NCBI RefSeq assembly: GCF_042675665.1
Contig: NZ_JBHTJI010000042.1
Span: forward strand, 524,713-588,712
Direction of reading: 5' to 3'
DNA: 64,000 nt
Source: Mariniflexile jejuense
GTDB lineage: Bacteria; Bacteroidota; Bacteroidia; Flavobacteriales; Flavobacteriaceae
Below the pieces are notes generated by a model. That model searched no databases. It had not been told where the DNA came from and worked only from the letters and a program-made list of their open reading frames with translations. How positions within the stretch are numbered: position 1 is the stretch's first letter; the number at the start of each line of letters is the position of its first letter. A program made the position numbers and the translations under genes. Below are positions 52,823 to 61,424 of this stretch, one piece after another.

Positions 52823-54301
52823 TTAAGCTGATTGATTTTTAGGTTTCAATAAAAAAGCACCTAAAAAACCAACCAAGAAAATAGCAATTGTGCCAAACAC
52901 TATCGTTAAATAGGTATGAAACGATGCTCCAATTGAATCTTTGCCAAAAATAGTTTCAGAAAATGTTAGCCAAAGAATAACTAATATTCCAGCAATCATT
53001 CCTAGTATAGCCGCTTTGATGTTTTTGGTTTTTGAAAACATGCCTAAAAGAAACAACCCCAGCATACCACCACTAAAAATAGATGATAGTTTCCACCAAG
53101 CATCTAAGGCACTTTTTACGTTTATCATAGCAATACCAATACAAATTCCTATAATACTTATTATTAAAGAAGATGTATATAATACTTTCATTCGTTGATT
53201 ATCACTTGCATCTTGCTTAAAATATTTATTGTAGTAATCGGTTAAAAACACAGTGGCAGAACTATTAAAACTTGTAGAAATAGTACTCATTCCCGCTGCG
53301 AAAATAGAGGCAATCATTAAACCTGTCATTCCAGCAGGTAAAGCGTTAACTATAAAATAAGGAAACACCCTATCTGCTTTACTTACATCTTGAAGTTCAA
53401 TAGGAAGTGTTGCTGCAGAATGGTAATAAGCAAAAAGTGATGTTCCAATAAATAAGAACAACGCCGATATGGGCAAATAAATTAAACCACCTATTAATGC
53501 AGAACGTTGTGCTTCTTTATCCGATTTCAAAACCATATAACGTTGCACATAGTTTTGATCTATTCCGAAGTTTTGAAGATTTATAAAAACACCATAAATT
53601 AAAACCACCCAAAAGGTAGGTTTTGAAACATCTAAATCAAAACTACCTAAACTAAATTTATCGTTTTCTGAAGCAATAGAGAATATTTGCGATGGACCTT
53701 CAGGCATGCTGTAAAACATGTACCCAATACAAACTAAAGCACCAACAATTAAAATGATACCTTGAATGGCATCCGTCCAAAGTACAGCAGTAATACCACC
53801 TAACATAGAATAGACCGCCACAATTAATCCTGTAAATATGATAACAGTAGCTATATCCCAACCTGTAATCGCATTTAAAGTTAATGCAAGTAAATATAAA
53901 ATAGTTCCTATCCGCATTAACTGCGTAAGTAAGTAACAAAGTGATACATAAATACGCGCCCAAGATCCAAAACGTTGTTCCATAAACGTATATGCCGAAG
54001 GACTATTGATTTTTCGGTATAAAGGCACAAAATATTTAACCGCAATTAATGTTGCTATTGGTAGTGATAAACTAAACACTAAAGCATTCCAGTTTGATTG
54101 AAATGCATTCCCTGGTAAAGCTAAATAACTAATACTACTTACAAAGGTTGCGAAAATAGACATGGTTACAACCCAACTAGGTATATCATTATTACCAACA
54201 GTATAAGAAGATGATGTTCTGTTTTTCTTAAAAAAAGAGCCTCCAAAAAGTGCGATACCACCTATGTAAACAAAAAAAACGATTAGATCGATAGTGTTCA
54301 T
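52823..54301 (-). CDS. Sodium:solute symporter (SSS family)
   Basis: This 492-aa protein has about 13 membrane helices in the LeuT-like SSS fold: TIDLIVFFVYIGGIALFGGS, FVSSISYLALPGNAFQSNW, GGITAVLWTDAIQGIILIVG (SSS signature), QNYVQRYMVLKSDKEAQRSA and MIASIFAAGMSTISTSFNSS. The substrate is presumably the sugar or sugar acid handled by the neighbouring enzymes. The spacing to fucI is 26 bases and to the DapA-family gene 94 bases, consistent with one transcript. Confidence 0.93.
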   Translation of the reverse strand: MNTIDLIVFFVYIGGIALFGGSFFKKNRTSSSYTVGNNDIPSWVVTMSIFATFVSSISYLALPGNAFQSNWNALVFSLSLPIATLIAVKYFVPLYRKINSPSAYTFMEQRFGSWARIYVSLCYLLTQLMRIGTILYLLALTLNAITGWDIATVIIFTGLIVAVYSMLGGITAVLWTDAIQGIILIVGALVCIGYMFYSMPEGPSQIFSIASENDKFSLGSFDLDVSKPTFWVVLIYGVFINLQNFGIDQNYVQRYMVLKSDKEAQRSALIGGLIYLPISALFLFIGTSLFAYYHSAATLPIELQDVSKADRVFPYFIVNALPAGMTGLMIASIFAAGMSTISTSFNSSATVFLTDYYNKYFKQDASDNQRMKVLYTSSLIISIIGICIGIAMINVKSALDAWWKLSSIFSGGMLGLFLLGMFSKTKNIKAAILGMIAGILVILWLTFSETIFGKDSIGASFHTYLTIVFGTIAIFLVGFLGAFLLKPKNQSA

Positions 54302-54395
54302 TAATTTAGTTTTATTTAGTTACGTAGGCAGAATTATATAGATATAGGACAACTCAAAAACAGTTTAAAGTGGTTAGTTTTAAACGATAATCATA

Positions 54396-55334
54396 TTAAA
54401 AAAATTTAGTCATTTCTTTTTCAATTCTTTTTATGTTTTTTTCAACTTCTGTCATTTCTTTTTCATCAAAACAACTAAAAGGCGGTGCTATATTTGGTTG
54501 AATAATTCCTAAAGTACCTAATGCGCCTTTAAGTCCTTTAAGGTAACTAGAACCGTAAGACCCTAAGGTATAAATACTGGTGGTAATATCCATTACTAAA
54601 GGTTGTAGAATTTCAATTCGTTTTAAATCTTTGGCTATGGCCGCGTTATATATGGCTACATATAATTTTGGAAACATATTTGCACCTCCATTAACGCCAC
54701 CTTTTCCACCCATTAAAATGGTTTCTGCGGTTATTTCTTCAGGACCAACTATAAGTGAAAAATCTGGTTTTGATTTGAGTAAAAAACATAAATTCTGAAA
54801 ATAAACCGTATTCGCAGAACTATCTTTTAAACCAACAATATTTGGATGTTCAGACAAGCGAATAACCGTTTTAACATCAATATTTATTTTAGTATGCGAC
54901 GGCATATTATAAAGAAAAAGTGGCAATGGTAAAGCATCTGCCAATCTCCAGTAGTATTTAAACAATTCTTCCTGCCCCAAACCGTAATAATATGGTGGTG
55001 CTGCAACAACGTATGAAGCACCAGCTTTTTGAGCTATAATAGCTAAATCAATACTTTCTTCAATAGACGTATCGGTAATTCCAACAAAAACTGGGATTCT
55101 ATTATTTACAATCTTACAACTTTCATTAATAAGTTGTGCTCTTGTTTTGTAACTTAAACTTGTTGATTCACCTGTTGTGCCTAGTATAAAAACCCCGTGA
55201 ACACCACCTGAAATTACATGTTCTAATAGATTATTAACGCCTTTTAAATCTAAAGATAGATTATCGGATAATAATGGTGTTACCATGGGCGGTATAATAC
55301 CTCCTTTAAATGATGTGTTCGTTTTTACAGACAT
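54396..55334 (-). CDS. DapA/NanA family (class I) aldolase or lyase
   Basis: This 312-aa TIM-barrel protein has the phosphate/carboxylate loop GTTGES (52-57), Tyr142 in LFLYNMPSHT and the Schiff-base Lys170 in IVGLKDSSANT. The three are characteristic of dihydrodipicolinate synthase and N-acetylneuraminate lyase relatives. The FucI neighbour suggests a 2-keto-3-deoxy sugar acid or related keto-acid as substrate rather than lysine biosynthesis. The start SVKTNTSFKGGIIPPMVTP is normal. It is the first gene of the operon, behind two operator-like repeats. Confidence 0.88.
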   Translation of the reverse strand: MSVKTNTSFKGGIIPPMVTPLLSDNLSLDLKGVNNLLEHVISGGVHGVFILGTTGESTSLSYKTRAQLINESCKIVNNRIPVFVGITDTSIEESIDLAIIAQKAGASYVVAAPPYYYGLGQEELFKYYWRLADALPLPLFLYNMPSHTKINIDVKTVIRLSEHPNIVGLKDSSANTVYFQNLCFLLKSKPDFSLIVGPEEITAETILMGGKGGVNGGANMFPKLYVAIYNAAIAKDLKRIEILQPLVMDITTSIYTLGSYGSSYLKGLKGALGTLGIIQPNIAPPFSCFDEKEMTEVEKNIKRIEKEMTKFF

Positions 55335-55339
55335 AATAT

Positions 55340-55356
55340 GTTTATTACTTATAAAC
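55340..55356 (-). promoter_or_regulatory. Operator-like palindrome, proximal copy
   Basis: GTTTAT-TACTT-ATAAAC is a perfect 6-bp inverted repeat with a 5-base centre, 6 bases upstream of the DapA-family ATG. Positions 55340-55355 are the exact reverse complement of 55454-55469. Confidence 0.55.
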
Positions 55357-55452
55357 TTTAGCAGTATTTAATATTTAAAAAGTTTGATGCTAATGCTTAG
55401 CTAAGGTTCATAATTTAAACATAAAAAAATGCTATTTTTAATCGATGGTCAA

Positions 55453-55469
55453 TTTTATAAGTAATAAAC
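55453..55469 (-). promoter_or_regulatory. Operator-like palindrome, distal copy
   Basis: TTTTAT-AAGTA-ATAAAC repeats the proximal site in the opposite orientation (16 of 16 bases identical), 98 bases away. The 231-base spacer between the aldolase and PpiD-like genes holds only these two sites and the ppiD terminator. Confidence 0.55.
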
Positions 55470-55515
55470 TTTATGATATAATTTTAATTTAAAAAGCATA
55501 ATTAAAGCCCCAAAA

Positions 55516-55546
55516 AAAAAGAGCAAATTAAAATTTGCCCTTTTTA
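55516..55546 (-). terminator. Terminator of the PpiD-like gene
   Basis: AAAAAGAGCAAATT pairs with AATTTGCCCTTTTT with one internal mismatch. On the minus strand it ends in a long T tract, 19 bases after the ppiD stop. Confidence 0.85.
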
Positions 55547-55565
55547 AATATATTGTAATTTGATA

Positions 55566-57695
55566 TTACTGTATTTGATTTTTCGCTCTATTATCTTCAA
55601 TTTCTGAAGCCTCTTTTAGTGCGTTATACAGTTTAGATGATACAACATTTAATTTTTGTTGTTCTACTCTGTTTGCTACTGCTTGATAACTATCTAATTT
55701 AACAGCATTTTCAATTTTAGTAACTTTTATCATATACACGCCATAAACACCATCAATTAATTTTGATGTTTGTCCTTGTTTTAAACCAAAAGCAGAACCA
55801 ACAACTAACGGTTCTCTACCTGCTCCTGTAATGGTTGGGTTTTTCATGTTTATACCTGTTGCTGTTTGTACAGTTACATTTTGAGATTTAGCTACTGCAT
55901 CTAAAGTTTTAGCAGATACTTTATTTCTAATCATTTCTGCTTTCTTTTCATTGCGTACTATTGGAGTAACTGTTGCCGATGCGTCTTCTACAGACATAAG
56001 ACCTTCTTTGTGCTTTGCTACTAACTGTGCAATAACATAGCCGTTAGGGATATTGAAACGTTTAACATCACCAACTTTAGCATCGTCTTCAAAAGCCCAA
56101 CGTACAATAGGTCTTTGACTACCAACACCTGGTATGTTTTCATCTAAAATTTTAAGACTATTTACAGGACGTACTTCATATTTTTTAGCCTTTGCTGCTG
56201 CTTCAAAATTACTTTTACCGATAGCAATTTCAAAATTAGATGCGTCTCTAAAGATTTTATCAACCGTAGCTTCAGATGGTTCTATTTTTCTAGCAACTGT
56301 TGCTAATTGAATGGCTTTTTTCTTTTCTTTTAAACCTTCAATTTCTATAATATGAAATCCGAAAACAGTTTTCACAACACCTAAATCACCTACGTTACCA
56401 TTAAACTCAAAATCGTTAAACTCTGTTACCATAGAATTGTATGGATGCCAATCATAACGACCTTCGTTATTTACACTTCCTTGGTCTGATGAATATTCAG
56501 TTACAAATTCAGAAAACCTAGTTTTATCTGCTTTTAATATTCCTAATAAACTATCGGCAGTTTTTTTAGCTTCAGCCTCTGTTTGCGTTACTTCTGGAGT
56601 TGCACCTTGCGAACCTAGAAATGGAATTAAAATGTGTCTTACTTTTGCTGAGTCTGCAACTTGTTTAACAGCTACAACTTTAGAAACTTTGTAATAACCG
56701 TTATCCTTGTAAGGTCCATAAATTTGACCTTCATTTAATTTATAAAGACTATCTGCTACTGAAGCTGGTAAGGTCGATTTAAACACAAAACGTTTATCAA
56801 ATTTTATATCTGAATTTGCATTAACAAAATTTTCATTGTTGGTTGTGTTTAAAAAGCCTACAATTGTTTCGCTTGCCTTAGAAACATCATTGTACTCTAC
56901 TTTGTCCTTTAAAAGTCCTTTTAAACTTTCAATAATTGCTTTTTCATCAGCTGCTGAAGCTACTTCGTTAAACTGAACAAATTTAATATCTCTTGAAGCT
57001 TCAACTTCAAATTGTTTTTTATGCTTTTCTATGTAGTTTGAAATATCCGATTTTTCAACTTTCACTTTTGCATCATCAATTGATGAATAAGGAATTTGAA
57101 CAAACTGAATATCTACTTTATTACCTTCTAGCTTATGTTCTAACTCGCCTTCTTTAAGTGTAGCAGTTAAACCTGCTTTAACCATATTAAAGTAGTTTTG
57201 TTGTAAAGCGTTTGTAGCAATAGATTTTTCGTAGTTTACCCAACCTTGATAACCTTCTGCAGATGTTTCTTTTAAGTTTGCTATATATTCATTCAACTTA
57301 TTTTCATCAAATAAACCAGCAGCATTTAAAAATTCTGGACTTGTTGCTAATGCTGTTCTTAACAAATCTCTCATTTGGTCTTTTTCAATAGAAATACCTA
57401 GTTTTTCAAACTGGTTTTCCATGATAGCTTGTCTTACTTCTTGTTCAAAAACTTGATTAATTACTTGTGTGCTTGTTGCATTTGGTCCTGCTTGACGTTG
57501 CATTGCCTCTACTTTTTGCATAAAGTCTTCGCGGGTAATATCCTTTCCGTTTACGGTTGCAACAATGTTTTGAGATTTTGCAGAAAACGAACTACCGCTT
57601 TTAAATAAATCTGCTAATACAAAAGAAAATAACGCTAACGCTATAATTACGATTAAAAATAGTGAACGTTGTCTAATCTTATTTAAAACTGCCAT
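55566..57695 (-). CDS. PpiD/SurA-like peptidyl-prolyl isomerase, membrane-anchored
   Basis: This 709-aa periplasmic chaperone has one N-terminal membrane helix (SLFLIVIIALALFSFVLADL) and a SurA_N-like helical domain (VNGKDITREDFMQKVEAMQR). A parvulin domain at about 345-460 carries VRHILIPFLG, ADKTRFSEFVTEYSSDQGSV and VVKTVFGFHIIEIEG. A second, degenerate parvulin-like domain is near 590-680 (SAFGLKQGQTSKLIDGVYGV). It would help fold exported proteins, as PpiD does at the Sec translocon. It has its own terminator. Confidence 0.92.
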   Translation of the reverse strand: MAVLNKIRQRSLFLIVIIALALFSFVLADLFKSGSSFSAKSQNIVATVNGKDITREDFMQKVEAMQRQAGPNATSTQVINQVFEQEVRQAIMENQFEKLGISIEKDQMRDLLRTALATSPEFLNAAGLFDENKLNEYIANLKETSAEGYQGWVNYEKSIATNALQQNYFNMVKAGLTATLKEGELEHKLEGNKVDIQFVQIPYSSIDDAKVKVEKSDISNYIEKHKKQFEVEASRDIKFVQFNEVASAADEKAIIESLKGLLKDKVEYNDVSKASETIVGFLNTTNNENFVNANSDIKFDKRFVFKSTLPASVADSLYKLNEGQIYGPYKDNGYYKVSKVVAVKQVADSAKVRHILIPFLGSQGATPEVTQTEAEAKKTADSLLGILKADKTRFSEFVTEYSSDQGSVNNEGRYDWHPYNSMVTEFNDFEFNGNVGDLGVVKTVFGFHIIEIEGLKEKKKAIQLATVARKIEPSEATVDKIFRDASNFEIAIGKSNFEAAAKAKKYEVRPVNSLKILDENIPGVGSQRPIVRWAFEDDAKVGDVKRFNIPNGYVIAQLVAKHKEGLMSVEDASATVTPIVRNEKKAEMIRNKVSAKTLDAVAKSQNVTVQTATGINMKNPTITGAGREPLVVGSAFGLKQGQTSKLIDGVYGVYMIKVTKIENAVKLDSYQAVANRVEQQKLNVVSSKLYNALKEASEIEDNRAKNQIQ

Positions 57696-57903
57696 TTGAA
57701 ATTATGTTTTTTAAAAAAATCTGTTGTTAAGATTTAGCTTGTTAAGTTGGTTAATAATTTTGAACTAACAAAATATCGTGCGCGAAAATACTATTTTCTA
57801 TTTAATAATAAAAGGGTTATTTGGCATTTGTTTGCTATAATGCAGATTGTTTTTTATTAAATAAAAACAGCCATATTTTTAGAGAAAAACCTTATGCTAA
57901 AAT

Positions 57904-59193
57904 TTAATCTTCAACTAAAATTTTTAATTCTACTAGGTCTATTTTTGTATTAGAAACTTCCAAAATTGTAAAGCCAAAATTATCAATTTTAACCACTTCA
58001 TCTTTCTCAGGAATTTCCTCGGTATGATTTACTATTAAACCACCTAGTGTTTCGTAATTTTCACTTTCTGGAAGATCTAATTTGTAGGTTTCGTTAATAT
58101 AATCAACCTCTAATCGAGCTGAAAATGTATAGGTAGTATCGTCAATTTTTTCTTCAATCAAATCTACAGTATCATGTTCATCTTCAATTTCACCAAACAA
58201 TTCTTCAACAATATCTTCAACCGTCATAATACCTGCTGTTCCGCCATATTCATCTAAAACAACCGCAATACTTTTTCGCTTTTTAATAAGTACACTTAGT
58301 ACATCTTTAACAAGCACAGTTTCTGGAACATACTCTACTGGAAGCATCATGGCTTTAATATTTTTTGGTTTTTTGAACAACTCAAATGAATGTACGTAGC
58401 CTAAAATATCGTCTATCGTTTCTTTGTAAACTAAAATTTTTGTAAAACCTGTTTCTGTAAAAAGAGCATTAAGTGATTTTATAGAATCGTTAATTTCTAT
58501 AGCTGTTAATTCGGTTCTAGGCACCATAACTTCGCGTGCTTTTACTTCAGAAAATTCCAATGCATTTTGAAAAATTTGAATTTCAGAATCTACTTCTTCA
58601 TGCGATTCTACCGATTCCATTTGCTCGCTTATATAATTACCCAATTCTACTTTTGTAAATGCCAATTGTATTTGGTCGCCTTCCGTTTTGAAAAGATGTT
58701 TTAAAACAAAATCTGAAATCCAAATAACAAATTCTGAAATAAATGAAAATAACAAATAAAACCCGTAAGCTGGAATTGCTAAGATTTTTATTAAGCTATT
58801 TGCATAAATTTGAAAAAATACTTTGGGCAAAAATTCGGCAGTTATTAAAATAATAAGTGTAGAAATAACGGTTTGGGTTAATAAACTAAAATCTGTTAGC
58901 ATCAAATCTAAAAAAACATATGATGTTGGCACCATAGTTTTAAACCAATCTACCAATAAATCGCCCATAAAAAATCCATATATTACCAAAGCAATATTGT
59001 TTCCAATAAGCATAGTGGCAATAAATTTTGATGGTTTTGCAGTAAGTTTTGTTAATACTTTTGAAAGTGTACCATCTTGCTTTTTTTCAATTTCTATATG
59101 AATTTTGTTTGAAGATACATAAGCTATCTCCATACCCGAAAAAAAGGCAGAAAGTATTAAGCATGCAATAATGATGATAACATCAACACTCAT
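57904..59193 (-). CDS. CNNM/CorC-HlyC family membrane protein (hemolysin-like)
   Basis: This 429-aa protein has a DUF21/CNNM membrane domain of 3-4 helices (VDVIIIIACLILSAFFSGME to VISTLIILITAEFLPKVFFQ), two CBS domains (REVMVPRTELTAIEIND; SIAVVLDEYGGTAGIMTVED) and a CorC_HlyC C-terminal domain (FGFTILEVSNTKIDLVELKI). Relatives transport Mg2+ or Co2+ or, in gliding flavobacteria, include GldE. The typing to GldE cannot be supported, as no ssb or mutY gene is beside it. It starts directly at the stop of a 63-aa gene. Confidence 0.9.
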   Translation of the reverse strand: MSVDVIIIIACLILSAFFSGMEIAYVSSNKIHIEIEKKQDGTLSKVLTKLTAKPSKFIATMLIGNNIALVIYGFFMGDLLVDWFKTMVPTSYVFLDLMLTDFSLLTQTVISTLIILITAEFLPKVFFQIYANSLIKILAIPAYGFYLLFSFISEFVIWISDFVLKHLFKTEGDQIQLAFTKVELGNYISEQMESVESHEEVDSEIQIFQNALEFSEVKAREVMVPRTELTAIEINDSIKSLNALFTETGFTKILVYKETIDDILGYVHSFELFKKPKNIKAMMLPVEYVPETVLVKDVLSVLIKKRKSIAVVLDEYGGTAGIMTVEDIVEELFGEIEDEHDTVDLIEEKIDDTTYTFSARLEVDYINETYKLDLPESENYETLGGLIVNHTEEIPEKDEVVKIDNFGFTILEVSNTKIDLVELKILVED

Positions 59194-59385
59194 TTATTTT
59201 GAATTATTGTTATCAAATTTTTTAATAAAATTTCGTCGAAAGAAAAATACAAAAATAGCCGTAACACAAAGTAAAACAGATGAATAATCAATAATTTTTT
59301 CTTCCATATACTTTAAAATAGCTGTGTAAGCAAAGTAAATAGCAAAAACTAAATAGGCATATAAAAAAATCTTTGAATACTTCAT
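59194..59385 (-). CDS. Small membrane protein, 63 aa, unknown
   Basis: Two hydrophobic segments (KIFLYAYLVFAIYFAYTAIL and YSSVLLCVTAIFVFFF) flank a short acidic loop, and the C-terminus is basic (RRNFIKKF). No family is recognised. It abuts the CorC-type gene without a gap and lies 81 bases from lptC, so it belongs to the same transcription unit. Small size keeps confidence moderate. Confidence 0.7.
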   Translation of the reverse strand: MKYSKIFLYAYLVFAIYFAYTAILKYMEEKIIDYSSVLLCVTAIFVFFFRRNFIKKFDNNNSK

Positions 59386-59466
59386 TTGTTATGTTTATTT
59401 GTAAATATGTTGTAAAGATAATTAAAATTGAAGAAGCTTCATTTTTAATTTGTTTTTAGCCTTTAA

Positions 59467-60021
59467 TTAATCTTCAACAGTAATAATACCATTAACTTCT
59501 AACACTTCTGCATTTGTGAATTTTGAGTTAGAATCGAAACCTGTGCCATTAATAATATCGGTTTCTGTTTTAAATGTAACAGGCTTATTGGTAAATAACC
59601 ATTCCTTCTTTTGGTCGTAAAACAATTGATCTGTTTTTAATACTCTGTTATCTGCAGTAGTAATTACAACGTTTCCTTGCAAATCTAACAAATCGGTTTT
59701 ATCATAAACAATAGCATAATTGGCAACAACTACGCTCTTTTTATTTTGCTCGTCATACAGATTTAAAGTAATACCTTCTGGAAACTCATTATAAGGAAAA
59801 TCTCGATTTGTATAATCTAACATTTTTGGACTTAACAAATTAGCTGTAACCCTACCAGAATCGGTATGTTTTAAATTAATGTTTTCTGCAATACCAATAG
59901 GTTCGTTCTCTGAAACACCAATTTTTTGAACTTGCTTAAAACTGTCGTTACATGAAAAAAACATAGTCACCAAAAGTATGGTGACTATGTTAAGTATTTT
60001 ATGTAAATGTTTTTGTTTCAT
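59467..60021 (-). CDS. lptC: LPS export protein LptC
   Basis: This protein of about 184 residues has a lipoprotein-like signal (ILNIVTILLVTMFFSC, Cys24) and the LptC beta-jellyroll region (GRVTANLLSPKMLDYTNRDF, PEGITLNLYDEQNKKSVVVA, LLDLQGNVVITTADNRVLKT). LptC connects the LptBFG pump to the LPS-carrying bridge in the periplasm. I chose ATG 60021, which shares one base with the TPR gene stop (TAATG); an in-frame start further up would lie inside that gene. Confidence 0.9.
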   Translation of the reverse strand: MKQKHLHKILNIVTILLVTMFFSCNDSFKQVQKIGVSENEPIGIAENINLKHTDSGRVTANLLSPKMLDYTNRDFPYNEFPEGITLNLYDEQNKKSVVVANYAIVYDKTDLLDLQGNVVITTADNRVLKTDQLFYDQKKEWLFTNKPVTFKTETDIINGTGFDSNSKFTNAEVLEVNGIITVED

Positions 60022-61403
60022 TAAATTCTTGGTACGGTAACCGAAGCGCCTATCCAGCAACCAATTTTTATAACTGTACCTGAGCAGCTACAAGTAAATA
60101 TGTCAGATTTTTGAGGTGCCTTAGATAAATAATTTGCTGCAGATTGTGCTGCTGCTCCAGATAATTTAGGGTCTACACGTGCTGCTTTTTGAGCCTCTTC
60201 AGCAGCTAACCAATATACCGCTCTTTTGTTAAAGTTAGTATCGCCACAGTCGTTAGCACTGGCAGCATACATAGCTGCAATTGATAAATATGGACGCCCG
60301 TTTGAAGGGTTTAATCTTAACGCTTCTCTAAAGAATGTTCTAGCTTGAGAATAAGCACCTTTAGATTTTAGTTTTAAAGCTATTCTATTATTTAAGTTTG
60401 ATTTTTTGAAATTATCAGTTTCTAAATCAATTGCTTGTTTATAAAAAGAGATTGCTTCGTTTGATTTTCCTTGTTTATCCTTTAATATTCCTAAGTAATA
60501 AGCCGAATTAGCTGATGGACTTAATTCATGATAAGCATTAACTAACTTAAAGAATAACGGATCATCAGTGCAATCTTTTTCAGACATTTTACCCGCTGCT
60601 CTTTGTAACCAAACTGCATTGGCTTTATTAGCTTCAAAGTTTTTAGTGTATAGAGGAATTAAAATTTCACAATTAGCTCTTGTTCCCATTTTCTCATCAA
60701 TGCCTTCGGTAATTTGATCGTAAGCTGCTAAATAACTTTCGTAGTACGCTTTGTATTGCGACTCTTTGTTAGTTAATTCTGTACCAGCTTCTTCTTTTTC
60801 AATAAGAACATTTAAACTTTCAGAGTAGTTTTTTACTTCATCTTCAACTTTCTCAACAATATCATCATACTTATCAAATAATGCTTCTGCTGGTTGTTTA
60901 CCTGCATCAAACAAATCTACCATTAAAGAGAAATAAGTGTACAAACTTTGTGGGTTTGTAAACGTTGCTTTATCTGCTTGGTATGCAGCATCAAAACAAG
61001 CATACAATTCTTCATTAGTTTTGTTTAAAATTGCTCTGTTATCATAAAGTAACTGGCAAGATTGTGCACCATATTCACCTTTTGGTGTTTTGCTTGGAAA
61101 ATGCTCGCCTCTTTCTTCCCAAAGTTTTACTAAATCGTTTATAGCTGCAACCTTTTCTGCACCTGTTGATTTTTCAATTTTATTGGTTAAAATTTTCTCA
61201 CCATCTACATAAATGGCATTGTTAAATTTTGGGCATTTATTTCTAACATCCATCCAAGGTTGGAAAGCTGCTTCATAGTTATTTGCTTTTACATATTCAT
61301 GGAATATAGACAGTTTAGTCATGCACTCTTCATCTTGCTGTGCAAACCCTATATTTAAACCAATAAATAATGCTGTTAATAGTAATGTAAATTTTGTTTT
61401 CAT
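60021..61403 (-). CDS. Secreted tetratricopeptide repeat protein
   Basis: This 460-aa protein has a signal peptide (FTLLLTALFIGLNIGFAQQ) and helical TPR-like repeats, clearest at about 300-390 (SANSAYYLGILKDKQGKSNE, ARTFFREALRLNPSNGRPYL). Four cysteines lie late in the chain, including FTCSCSGT. The family recurs in flavobacteria next to lptC; the precise role is not known. It would serve as an interaction platform in the periplasm or outer membrane. Confidence 0.85.
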   Translation of the reverse strand: MKTKFTLLLTALFIGLNIGFAQQDEECMTKLSIFHEYVKANNYEAAFQPWMDVRNKCPKFNNAIYVDGEKILTNKIEKSTGAEKVAAINDLVKLWEERGEHFPSKTPKGEYGAQSCQLLYDNRAILNKTNEELYACFDAAYQADKATFTNPQSLYTYFSLMVDLFDAGKQPAEALFDKYDDIVEKVEDEVKNYSESLNVLIEKEEAGTELTNKESQYKAYYESYLAAYDQITEGIDEKMGTRANCEILIPLYTKNFEANKANAVWLQRAAGKMSEKDCTDDPLFFKLVNAYHELSPSANSAYYLGILKDKQGKSNEAISFYKQAIDLETDNFKKSNLNNRIALKLKSKGAYSQARTFFREALRLNPSNGRPYLSIAAMYAASANDCGDTNFNKRAVYWLAAEEAQKAARVDPKLSGAAAQSAANYLSKAPQKSDIFTCSCSGTVIKIGCWIGASVTVPRI

Positions 61404-61424
61404 GATAATAATGTTACGCTGTTG

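Noticed and set aside
57904..59193. Naming the CorC/HlyC-type protein GldE
   Set aside because: GldE has the same domains but is normally found with other gld-linked neighbours; domain content alone cannot separate it from general CNNM/CorC proteins.
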